From: Archivesica marissinica
Lineage: Eukaryota > Mollusca > Bivalvia > Venerida > Vesicomyidae
Assembly (NCBI GenBank): GCA_014843695.1
Contig: CM026404.1
Span: forward strand, 59,150,954 to 59,214,953
Reading direction: 5' to 3'
DNA: 64,000 nucleotides
Shown: positions 1 through 12,700 of the stretch, piece after piece
Numbering within the stretch: the stretch's first letter is position 1
How the letters are laid out: each line of letters begins with the position of its first letter
The notes under the pieces: generated by a model
Told to the model about the DNA's origin: nothing
Databases searched by the model: none
What the model saw: only the letters and a program-made list of their open reading frames with translations
Translations under genes and position numbers: made by a program

Positions 1-320
1 ACCGGTAAATGTTCAATTCCCTATTCCAAATATGGTCGGCACAATGCGAAAATGGGCACTCGGGACAGTTTTCGGAAAAATGGGAAGAAAATGTTTCAAT
101 TGGACTAAAATTACACATTTCCCCCACCTATTTAGTTTAAACAATATTTTATTCAAGAATATTACACAACATAGGAATAGTTGCAACAGCACAGTTAGGA
201 TTGGGGGGAAACGTTACATAGTAACTTATTCCAATCCCCCACCTCTTTACAATACTGTATAATTTCAAGGGATTACTAGAGCAATTTTGTTTCTTGAACA
301 GGTATGTGACAATAAGTAAC

Positions 321-550
321 ATGGAAGTCGTGAGAGCGCTGTGGTAGCACGTTCATTTCAGGTACGAAAGGCCAGGAGTTCGAGCCCCGCTGGAGCTGTT
401 ACGATTGTGCCCTTAAAGGCATTTAAATTCCACGTTGCCTCTTCTCTCTCCCTCGTGGCGATGGATTCCATCAGGAATGAGGTCTCGAGATTGATTAACA
501 TAAGTTGTAAGAACTTGTTTCGCAATCGAGCCAAACTAAATTTGTATAAA
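321..550 (+). mobile_element. tRNA-derived SINE, family A
   Basis: The head GGAAGTCGTGAGAGCGCTGT resembles an A box, and GGAGTTCGAGCCCC a B box. The body contains CTCTCTCCCTCGTGGCGATG and the tail AAGTTGTAAGAACTTGTTTC GCAATCGA. The same sequence recurs at 3781, 56812 and, inverted, at 11310. Confidence 0.85.
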
Positions 551-718
551 CTATTACGCAACATCATCTATACAACTATTTAACATAAGCTTAAACAAGG
601 GCTTAATTGAAAAATTACATTTGATACTACAGATGTATAGAATATTGGGTGACAAAAAAAAAGTAAAGTATACAATGGATACATGATCAGCTGATAGCCT
701 CAAACCTGCTTTACAAGT

Positions 719-895
719 ACAGTCAAACTTGTTCGAGAGACTACCCCTATTTAGGATCACGTTGAAATCTGAGATTGCTTTTTCGGTTTCCATTTTTTCA
801 TATGGAACATATTTGATTGTGTTAAGAAACCATATATATTTAGAGACCACTTTTTGCACATTCCTTGGGTGGTCATTTAATACAAGTTTGACTGT
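719..895. mobile_element. Mariner-like MITE with TA target
   Basis: The ends are perfect inverted repeats (ACAGTCAAACTTGT and ACAAGTTTGACTGT) next to TA on both sides, so TA plus CAGTCAAACTTG fits a Tc1/mariner-type TIR. The 177-bp interior has no coding capacity. It lies in the UBR gene next to exon f. Confidence 0.7.
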
Positions 896-957
896 AATAA
901 GTCTACTGACAAAGTAATGTTGTAATTGTCACCCCATTGTTCCTATACAGTATTTAC

Positions 958-1020
958 CTCAATAAGGTTCCGCGCCTTCTCACAGTCCGAGAAGGATCCA
1001 GTTGTTACCGTACTTCTACC
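958..1020 (-). CDS. UBR-type ligase exon f
   Basis: This exon has 21 codons with acceptor CTTACAG and donor GTAAAT, phase 0. It reads [20 protein letters not shown] and then E, matching the GRRSV...CEKAK region that follows TTVDR(D/E) in UBR2. It is the last exon I could find before the left edge. Confidence 0.82.
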
Positions 1021-4000
1021 CTGTAAGAGTAAATATTTAACATATACCACACACATTCTATTAACCCATTCAACACCAAGTAACTCACATGGACTGGTCC
1101 ACGATATTCATAAACCAATAAATGAATCAGAAAATCACATTTGGACAAGTTCATTTATCAAAATGGGTAATTATGTCTAAAAATAGTCATATCACTGGCA
1201 AAAAGTGCAGATCCTGATGAGACGGCTCGTCACGAGCCGGCTCATCTGGATCTACACTTTTTGTAAGCCTATTTAGAGGTCTGTGGTGTTGAAAGGGTTA
1301 AAGCCCCACATTTCCTTTATTTTACTGAAAAAGAATTAAATAATTTTATAAAATAAATTATTTTAAATTAATTAAATGATTTTAAATAACATGTTATTCC
1401 ATTCTGATAGCAATAACTTCATATTTATCGCCACTTGTTTCAATTCGTTATAAACAGCTGATATAACAATCATTTCCACTCACCTCTCTGTCAACTGTCG
1501 TAGCAAAGTCAACAGCTTCCTTGTGTGTACAGTTCACAGCTCTCTGCAGCGTACTTATTACCTGAAATCGCACAAACAATGATTTAGCTAGGATTTCCAA
1601 AATGACAGGGAGAAGATCGTAAAGCTTGGTGCTTACTTAAACACATGCCAACCTAACTATGGGAATATGGTAACGACGGGAACCCAATAAAAATCGATAC
1701 ACAGTCTGTGTTCATTGTATCTTTGACTGGTTACAATTTTTTTGCTCTGGTATACGCTATCGTTTGGAGAAACAATCGATTCACAGTCAAAACAGCTGTG
1801 TACATGTGCTCGAAGTGTATTCGCTTCATAAATTGCAATCAAAACAAAACAAACTTTTACATTAGCGGTATATGATCACACATTTATAGTTTTGTATAAT
1901 GGGAAAGATTCGAGGTCCTTTATGAAAATGGCAGTACTTGATCGGTGAAATGATGACATCGTTTGAAGATTATGTAAACATGATCGGATGACCGAATGAC
2001 TGTAACTTGTGTAAATAATTAGGTAATAATTATTGGCGTTGTTTTTCACAAATCAGATCAAAGGTAGTAGTTGTGAAAAATATGATTTTCGTGTCCTCAA
2101 CTATATAAAGTGAATGAAACTTGTCGAAATCGCCACTTGTCAAAATGGCTGCTTTCGGTTTTAAACGTCCGAAACGGACTTAGTGAATGAAACCTAGACA
2201 ACCTGATGAAATCGACGGCCCAGACAAGTTCAACTTCAAAATCGGCATTTGAAATGTGGGCCAAGAAAAACAGACGCATTTTGAACTGAATGTTGTGCGA
2301 TTTGTTAGACATAGTGGATGTAGTACATGTATAAATATATGTAATTCTGATGTTGTATTTTAAAATTATTATGACCAAGAAAATAATTAAAGTTGTAAAA
2401 GTTCATTGGATTGTCTTCAAAAATGAATAGTATGCATGTCTTTTTGAGCGTAAAGTTCATTTGAAATGTAATGCTGTGTTGGCTTCCATTATTAATCACT
2501 GTCACAGGGCTACATTTTAAAATAAACTTTTAGCCTTAATAGGTATGCATACTTTCATTCTATATTAATACTTCTTCCAGAAAAATATGGGCTAGAATCT
2601 CACCATTTACAAATAAAAAAAATCAGGGATGGGACACCCCGCCCGCATCCACACCTTCGTTCACACAGATTAATGTAAGTGGCCCCAACTTTATTCGGCC
2701 CAGTGTGGGCCCTGCTACAGGAATATGGTCACCAAGGAAACATTGTAACAAAGAAAATATGGTAACCACAGGAATATGGTAACTGCAGGAACATTGTAAC
2801 AACAAAAATACGATAACCATGGAAATATTGTAAACCAAGAAAATATGGTAACAATGGGAACATTGCAACAAAGGGAATAATTATGGTAACCATGGGAATA
2901 TTATAACATTTGGAACATTGTAACGATTGATAACATTGTAAAACCATTGGAATGTTTCAACAACAGGAACACTGTAACCGGTGGAAGATTGATGCGATGG
3001 GAACATTGCAACCATGGGAACTGTTCTGTATCTAGGGGAACATTGCAACCATGGGAACTGTTCTGTATCTAGGGGAACATTGCAACCATGGGAACTGTTC
3101 TGTATCTAGGGGAACATTCCCCAAATGAGAGTAAGCTGTTTCATCGCAATGTTTCTGCAATGGACACCGCTTTAACTTAGTGTTGAATCTACCTCAACTA
3201 CATTTTGTGTTTCAAGAGTTAAAACATACAGTCAAACCTGTTATAAGCAGCCAGCCAAGGGAGTCAGAGAAAGTGTCTGCTTAGCACAGTGGCTGCTTAA
3301 TAGAGGTCAAATGTATAATAAAACAACTGATTGGGAATGTGGAAAGTGGCTGCTTAATACAGGTTGGCTGCTTAATGGAGGTGAATACTAACATATATAT
3401 ATATGTAAGTTTCCTGTACCTGCTCATACGTGTGAACTTCATCATTGAACAGCATACATATATAGTTGTCTGTGAGTTCACCGTCGGGCTGCAGACTGTC
3501 AGGCAGACGATCACTATGTTCCCAGGTCAACATCTCCACTGTGTAATGAAGGGTTGCCATGAACAATGCCGAAGCACGGTCAGTCAGATCATCCGGTAAC
3601 TGTTCCATGGGATTCTGGTGCGAAAATATACGTGCATAAATATACACAAAATAATTTCAGAACATTTTAAAAACCAATCCAAATGTACCGAAGTACAGGT
3701 TTGTCATTGACTCAAGTTGGTTTGGCAATATCTGCCATAACAAGAGCGGGTTTATTCATATTCATGTACAACAACACAAAAGTGGAAGTCGTGATAGCGC
3801 AGTGGACACGCGTTCGCTTCCGGTGTGAAAGGTCTGGAGTTCGAACCCCACTGGAGCCGTTACTTACGATTGTGCCCTTAGGCACAAGGCATTTAATTTC
3901 CAAGTTGCATCTTCTCTCTCCCTCGTGGCGATGGATTCCATCAGGAATGAGGTCTCGAGAGTGATTAATATAAGTTGTAAGAACCTGTCTCGCAATTGAG

Positions 4001-7000
4001 CTAATATAAACAACAACAAAATGCACTGTATGAGAGTGCCCCATTTTTTATCCCAGAAATTTGAATAAGAAATTTAACAACATTCATCTATTTGCTATTA
4101 TGGTTTGCTAACCCCTTCCTTCATAGAGACTTAGGTTAATATACTATTATATCTCCATACAAACGACCGCCATTTAGTTATCATGCATAAGTAGTCGCCA
4201 TATCTATCATATTATTGGGGCCTTACTTTACTTTTTTCTGTGTCCTCTGTGTTAGGTTGATGCTTGCCACAGAATACACCCGCCTTCCAGGCCTCCGAGT
4301 CCCCACAGTCGCAGTATCCCCCGCCCCCAGACGTGCTCATCTGAAACACACAATGAAATAACATGCAATACCACACTCAGTGTGGCCATTCAGTCGAAAT
4401 ACCCCCCCCCCTCCCCTCAGACATGCTCATATGCAACACACTATGATATAACATGTAATAGCCATCCAGGTCTCCGAGTCGCAATATCCCCCACTGCCCA
4501 AGACTTGCTCATCCGCAACACACAACGAAATGACATGTAATAGCCATCCAGGTCTCCGAGTCGCAATATCCCCCACTGCCCAAGACTTGCTCATCCGCAA
4601 CACACAACGAAATAACATGTACTAGAACATAGCCAGTGTTCTCGTCAATTGTAGCTGTCTCCAAATTAATATATATGTTAACATTCTAATTTCACACCAG
4701 CTAATCCATACTAAATTCTTGACATAATATAAATTAACAGATGGATCTATAGTCCAGTGGTAACACACTGGACTGGTAATCCAGGGATCGCAGGTTCGAT
4801 CCCCCATCTGACCATATTAAATCTTTCAGATGGAACTTTAAACCGAGGTCTCGTGTCGGTGCTGTACATCGTGCACGTAAAAGAACCAGAGGAGACTCAC
4901 CCAACAATCTCAGTATGTATGTGAAGATAAGACCAACTCCCCAGCCGACTGACATGGTAGCAAGAGACAAGTCCTCACCCAACAATCTCAGTATGTATGT
5001 GAAGATAAGACCAACTCCCCAGCTGACTTGACATGGTAGCAAGAGAGAAGTCCTCACCCAACAATCTCAGTATGTATGCGAAGATAAGACCAACTCCCCA
5101 GCTGACTTGACATGGTAGCAAGAGAGAAGTCCTCACCCAACAATCTCAGTATGTATGTGAAGATAAGACCAACTCCCCAGCTGACTTGACATGGTAGCAA
5201 GAGACAAGTCCTCACCCAACAATCTCAGTATGTATGTGAAGATAAGACCAACTCCCCAGCTGACTGACATGGTAGCAAGACCATAGTACTCACTCACATT
5301 AAAATGATCTCCAGATTCCAGTAGAGATCTTGACTAAATTTCCCTTCAACTTACCCGGTATCTATGTTGCTTGTGTACAGACGTCTGAAAACATTCCATA
5401 CACAACACACAAGTCGGATCTGTTGCACATTCTCTGCGATGTAAAAACATATTTTATTATTAGCGACAGCATGGCTTACATTATTCATCAGAACATCATA
5501 GTTTTATTCTTAATGCTCTCCAATGTGCTGCACACCAAAATATTCCAAAGACAGCACAATCTGAAAACAGGATTACTGTTCATAAATACTGCATGTATGT
5601 TTCACTATTTGCAGTCATTGAAAAGTCGAAGTCACCCAACTTCTCCCTAAGTTTTCTCACTTATCACTATATCATCTAGAGGGAGAAGTGACTTCTCCCA
5701 TAAATTTGGGTCTAGCTTGAGCCATGAATGCATTTCTATAATAAGTTAGTCAGATTTTAAGACCACATGCCAACAAATTAACTCTAATTAGTCCGAGATA
5801 ATTATGTGCCAAGTGCTAATGGTAAATCTCTACAATCATTGGTCACACAGCATTATTTACGATACACTTGTTCTATCACACATATGGTAAATCTCTACAA
5901 TCATTGGTCACACAGCATTATTTACAATATACATGTTCTGTCACACAGCATTATTTACAATATAAATGTTCTATCACACATATGGTAAATCTCTACAATC
6001 ATTGGTCACACAGCATTATTTACAATATACATGTTCTGTCACACAGCATTATTTACGATACACATGTTCTATCACACATATGGTAAATCTCTACAATCAT
6101 TGGTCACACAGCATTATTTACGATACACATGTTCTATCACACATATGGTAAATCTCTACAATCATTGGTCACACAGCATTATTTACGATACACATGTTCT
6201 ATCACACATATGGTAAATCTCTACAATCATTGGTCACACAGCATTATTTACGATACACATGTTCTATCACACATATGGTAAATCTCTACAATCATTGGTC
6301 ACACAGCATTATTTACGATACACATGTTCTATCACACATATGGTAAATCTCTACAATCATTGGTCACACAGCATTATTTACGATACACATGTTCTATCAC
6401 ACATATGGTAAATCTCTACAATCATTGGTCACACAGCATTATTTACGATACACATGTTCTATCACACATATGGTAAATCTCTACAATCATTGGTCACACA
6501 GCATTATTTACGATACACATGTTCTATCACACATATGGTAAATCTCTACAATCATTGGTCACACAGCATTATTTACGATACACATGTTCTATCACACATA
6601 TGGTAAATCTCTCAACGATCATTGGTCACACAGCATTATTTACGATACACGTGTTCTATCACACATATGGTAAATCTCTACAATCATTGGTCACACAGCA
6701 TTATTTACAATACACATATTCTATCACACATATGGTAAATCTCTCTACGATCATTGGTCACACAGCATTATTTACAATACACATGTTCTATCACACATAT
6801 GGTAAATCTCTCTACGATCATTGGTCATACAGCATTATTTACGATACACATGTCTTATCATCTCAAAGGTGAATAGTTATAAAACACAATACATTTGTTT
6901 TGGGTTTTTTTAGTCCGCACCAAAAACTTAAGATTATATGCCGACACTCCAGCTATTACTGGTGGAGGAAGGCCATGGGTGACTTTTGAGCAGTATTTCA

Positions 7001-9687
7001 GACATGGACAGACAGGCACCAGAGTAGAATCACCACTTGAAAGAAATAGACACCATCAGTGGGATTCGAACATGCAGTGGTGAGGGGCATGGACCCGTAA
7101 TTTGAAGTCAAGATCTAACAACATGGCCACGGAAGCAACAACTACACAACACAAGTTGTAATACATGTACATGTTTGAAATTAAATATTTCATATAAAGT
7201 TTGTAAACGCTTATTCTGATATATGCTGCATTAAAGACGACATACGGTGCATGTAATCAACACAGCAACATTACTTAGTGACAACTCTCGTTATAAATTC
7301 AGTGGTAAATCAAGTTGCATTTCTGGTGGATAGTGCAACTTGATTAATTAATTAACACAGTCGCATTAATTAATTACCGACAACCTGGTAATATATTCAG
7401 TGATAAATTGTGACAAAAACATCAGATCATTAATAATGCAATCTGCATTGCCATTGTGCATAATATTATATACCTCAAATGAATAATATATATCTCAAAG
7501 GAATAGGAATATTATATATCTCAAAGGAATATTATATATCTCAAAGGAATATTATATATCTCAAAGAAATAGGAATATTATATATCTCAAAGGAATATTA
7601 TATATCTCAAAGGAATAATATATATCTCAAAGGAATATTATATATCTCAAAGGAATATAAAGGAATATTATATATCTCAAAGGAATATTATATATCTCAA
7701 AGGAATATTATATATCTCAAAGAAATAGGAATATTATATATCTCAAAGGAATATTATATATCTCAAAGGAATAATATATATCTCAAAGGAATATTATATA
7801 TCTCAAAGGAATATAAAGGAATATTATATATCTCAAAGGAATATTATATATCTCAAAGGAATATTATATATCTCAAAGAAATAGGAATATTATATATCTC
7901 AAAGGAATATTATATATCTCAAAGGAATAATATATATCTCAAAGGAATATTATATATCTCAAAGGAATATAAAGGAATATTATATATCTCAAAGGAATAT
8001 TATATATCTCAAAGGAATATTATATATCTCAAAGAAATAGGAATATTATATATCTCAAAGGAATATTATATATCTCAAAGGAATAATATATACCTCAAAT
8101 GAATAATATATATCTCAAAGGAATAGGAATATTATATATCTCAAAGGAATAGGAATATTATATATCTCAAAGGAATATTATATATCTCAAAGGAATAATA
8201 TATATCTCAAAGGAATATTATATATCTCAATGGAATAATATATATCTCAAAGGAATATTATATACCTCAAAGGAATATTATATACCTAAAAGGAATATTA
8301 TATATCTCAAAGGAATATTATAATTTATATATCTCAAAGGAATATTATATCAGGGCTCATTCTAGGTGGTGATAGGTGGTGACTTGGGCATACATGTAAT
8401 AGTAGCCTTATGACCCTGATTTCGCCCCCTGGGTAACCCACGTCTACCTAAAAAAAAAAAAAATCACAATTCTTTTTACAATTTTCATACAAATTTATAG
8501 ATATCATACACTTCAAAGGCTATTATACCGTATCATTTGAATTTAAATCTTGCAATATATATTCATCAATGAAATTTTGAAGTAACAAAGTATGCATTAA
8601 AATATAATTATGCATTGGGAAGTAAAAACAGAAGTTGACTGCAACACTGGCTCCTCCATAGCCAGGACCCAAGGAAAGAGCCTACCACAGCGAGGATAAA
8701 GTGATGTCAAGTCAACAACACTGGCTCCTCCATTGCCAGGACCCCAGGAAAGAACCTACCACAGCGAGGATAAAGTGATGTCAAGTCAACAACACTGGCT
8801 CCTCCATTGCCAGGACCCAAGGAAAGAACCTACCACAGCGAGGATAAAGTGATGTCAAGTCAACAACACAGCTCCTCCATTGCCAGGACCCAAGGAAAGA
8901 ACCTACCACAGCGAGGATAAAGTGATGTCAAGTCAACAACACAGCTCCTCCATAGCCAGGACCCAAGGAAAGAACCTACCACAGCGAGGATAAAGTGATG
9001 TCAAGTCAACAACACTGGCTCCTCCATTGCCAGGACCCCAGGAAAGAACCTACCACAGCGAGGATAAAGTGATGTCAAGTCAACAACACAGCTCCTCCAT
9101 GGCCAGGACCCCAGGAAAGAACCTACCACAGCAAGGAGAAAGTAACATGAAGTCAACAACATTTTTTATTCTATAATTTAATAACTGGCTTGCAGCACGG
9201 TCAGGGTCGCCGCTGTCGATCACCAAAGGCGCAAAATGCGACAAAAATGAAGAACTGGCGCAAAATTTGGCGAAAGTAACTGGAGCCAACAAATTTCATT
9301 TTTGCAATGTTGTAAGTGGCTATAATGTACTATAACACTAAGCGGCCAAACTACATAAATATGTTGTGTGTATTTACCGATCGATAACACGTTCACAGGT
9401 GGATGCCGGCCGGTATTGTGAAAGTTGACATGAAGTATTAATTGCGGATTATACAAGGGTCCAATTATGACAATGCTTGAGACTGATGTTTTAAGAAGTA
9501 AAGTTGATAAGCTTGATAATTTCCTAATTACATTTTAACAATGGACATGGGGCTCGTGTTTTGTCGATGTTTATTAACTTTATTACAGTTTTGGGAAAGT
9601 CATTCGGCAGATTACGATGATTAAAGAAGGGTTTTTTGTGTGTTCTGTTCTATTTGTTAAAATAAAGCCTGAAATATTGTTCCTAGC

Positions 9688-9725
<38 letters not shown>

Positions 9726-12700
9726 TTTTTTGTACATGTACTTACTTAGTACTGATATCTTGGAAATATACAACAATACAATGTACATATTTTATTTGAC
9801 TATAGGCATGGATACACATCAACATAAGAAGAGCATTGAACATTACATGCATAGATACAACAAGGTTAAACACGGTTATTTACTTCTTAAATATGCGTTC
9901 TATGATATACAACTATGTAAGTAAAAGATCCATTGGCTAAAATATTTGGCTCCATTTTATTATAATTGGCTCCAATTTTTTCAAATTGGCGACAGAGGTG
10001 GCGCAAACAAAAAATCAGCCAGAGGGAACCATGACGGTCTTCCCAAAACATACTGTCAGACAAAATGATCAAAATGCATTTAAAATTCCAATTCATTTTT
10101 GTGATCGAAGGATTTATTTGTCTTACATGACAGGTGGTTCTGCGGAGATCAGGAAGACTGGTAGCATACGGAAATGGGTCGTACAACACTAGCGTTACTG
10201 GGTCGATCCCGGAGAAAGGTACAAGCGCACCACCACACTGTGATGAATTTTTATTTTAAACTTCATAAATTTCCACCCATTTGTTACTGAGAAACAGACG
10301 GACAAATGTGTGCATTTTAGTCAATTACATGTAAAGAGCAATAACTGTGGTACTATTGGCCCTATCGCAACGAAACACCCGCGTTCACCCCCCTCCCCCA
10401 CACTATGCTGATATGATTCATAAAGTTCCACCCATTGGGTACCGAGAACAGGAGGACAAATTTGCGGACGCGGTGTCAATTAAAGGGTAACTCATGTTAC
10501 TGGCCCTATCGCTTTGACAATGACCACAGCACTATGATGATCTTAAATACACATCCTCCAGGAGTGTCCCAATCTTCATGGGCTGAGAAAAACAACCTGG
10601 CCAACAGATACTTCTCTCCAGACGAAGTTACATGGCTGCCGGGAGGATCTGAGGAGGACGGCCAATTTCGTGTTTGCTGCCGGCTTGTCCGTCCATGTGA
10701 TTCGCGAACGACAAGAAGAAGAAATACAGCTTTTTCTAGAGCAGAATGACAGGGGCACACCCTGCCCCTTTTTAAAATAATTGTGTTAATGTTTTTTATG
10801 GTTTTTTATATTTATTTAAGCCTCAACAGCCTTCGGGCAGGTCGACCTATATAAACTACTCGTCCGCCCTTTTCACCAATATGTACTGCCCTACTGCCTC
10901 TTTGATCAAGCATAATTACCTGTCAATCACAGGAAGTTAGTAAAATTGTACACCAAATATCCCCTCCCGCACCTACTCCATTAGTATTCAAAATGCACCC
11001 TGCCTCTTTTCTGACACACCATGTCCCTTTTTTGCCCCCACCCTGCCCTCTCTCCACTCTAGAATAAACCCGATTAATTAAGCTACACAAAAGTGCACAC
11101 ATTGGGTACTGAGAACAGGCTCCGTACAGACAAATGTGTTGATGTTTAGTCAATTACAGGGCAATAACTCTGATGTTATTGGGCCGATCTCCACGAACCA
11201 CAACACTATATGGGTGATACATGGTTATTTTAAGTTTCGTCAAATTTAACAAATTGGTTGGCGAGAACTGGCTGCAGACGGGCGCACAGAGCCAAATTCC
11301 GACTGGGGATACAAATTTAGTTTAGCTCGATTGCGAAACAAGTTCTTTCAACTTATATTAATCACTCTCGAGACCTCATTCCTGATGGAATCCATCGCCA
11401 CAAGGGAGAGAGAAGAGGCAACGTGGAATTTAAATGCCGTGCCTAAGGGCACAATCGTAATGGCTCCAGCGTGGCTCGAACTCCGGACCTTTCGCACCTG
11501 AAGTGCACACACATCCACTACGCTATCACGACTTCCACACGACTGAACATAGATAGAATGTCATTAAATAAATGTTGATACAACATTCTTTCCACAGTGT
11601 AAGTTTATAGTTTCAATAAACAAGTCGCAACATTCTCAAGTGGTAAATTTCCAGTTGAAATTATGAGGACCTGATTTTGTGACAATTAGACCCCGACAGC
11701 TGAGACATGGCATATAGGAAGAGTGCTCACCCGACAATATCTCACAGGACAACTGGTACTAAACATTTGCTCACTGGACAATACCTCACGGTCATGTGAG
11801 CTAAGCAATTAACCACACAATGCAGACAGAATGTAGAGCTGCATTGTTCTTTTTTGTTATCGGAACAATGGCCTAACCCGCATAATGCCTACTGGGCATG
11901 GTCATTGAAGAGCTTCTCATATTGTGCCAAAGAAAACGTCATACAAATAGTTGTTTGGTACTACATGTACATGAAGCTATATACATCAGGGCTTAAGCTA
12001 GACTCCAAATTTTGGGAGAAGTCACTTCTCCCGAAGTCACTTCTCCCTCCAGATGATTTAGGGAGAAGTTAGAAAATTTAGGGAGAAGTGGGGAGACTTT
12101 TGAATGACTGCAAATAGTGAAACCGTATTTAGTCGAGGTTTGCCGGATATACATTGTAGAAACTATTGTATGTGTCGAAAAGCTGCAGGGCATTCACTAG
12201 ACTGAAAGTGAAAGAGTCGATGTTTTTATTTTTTAAACTATTTATTTTACAACGATTGCGAAGCCAGATTTAACAACTTATATTAATCACTCTCGTTGGC
12301 TCGGATGAAAGCGTATATGTGGTCATTCATGTGGGAGGAAACCGAAGTACCCGGAAAAAAACCCACCTGTCCGATCTGGTGACCATCGTACCATCTCACA
12401 TACTTACCGGTCCGAGGATTGAACCCGGGTCGCATTGGTGAGAAGCGAACACCCTAACCACTGCGCTAATCGGACAGCCAATGACCCTTGACGCCAAATC
12501 TCAAGAGTGTCAAGCTGTATATTTCAAGAGTCAATAATATATAATTATCCGGATGTCGGGGGGAGATTAGCTTATGGCTCAAGGCGGTATTTTCGACTGC
12601 CAAAATGCCATACGACGATACGGATTATCATTAATTAGCAAGTATACCGACCACTTCGCTCATGTCGCTCTCTAGCGTGAGCCCTGTACATGTAGCATGT

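Noticed and set aside
4427..4618. 63-codon minus-strand frame as a small gene
   Set aside because: It is the translation of the decayed tandem copies of UBR exon c, and the splice acceptor is lost.
7479..8102. 207-codon frame ([15 protein letters not shown] repeats)
   Set aside because: This is the 156-bp higher-order AT repeat, equal to 52 codons. It is low-complexity DNA, not a protein gene.
10435..10749. 104-codon plus-strand frame as a gene
   Set aside because: It overlaps dispersed mollusc-type repeat words, and the translation resembles no family I know.
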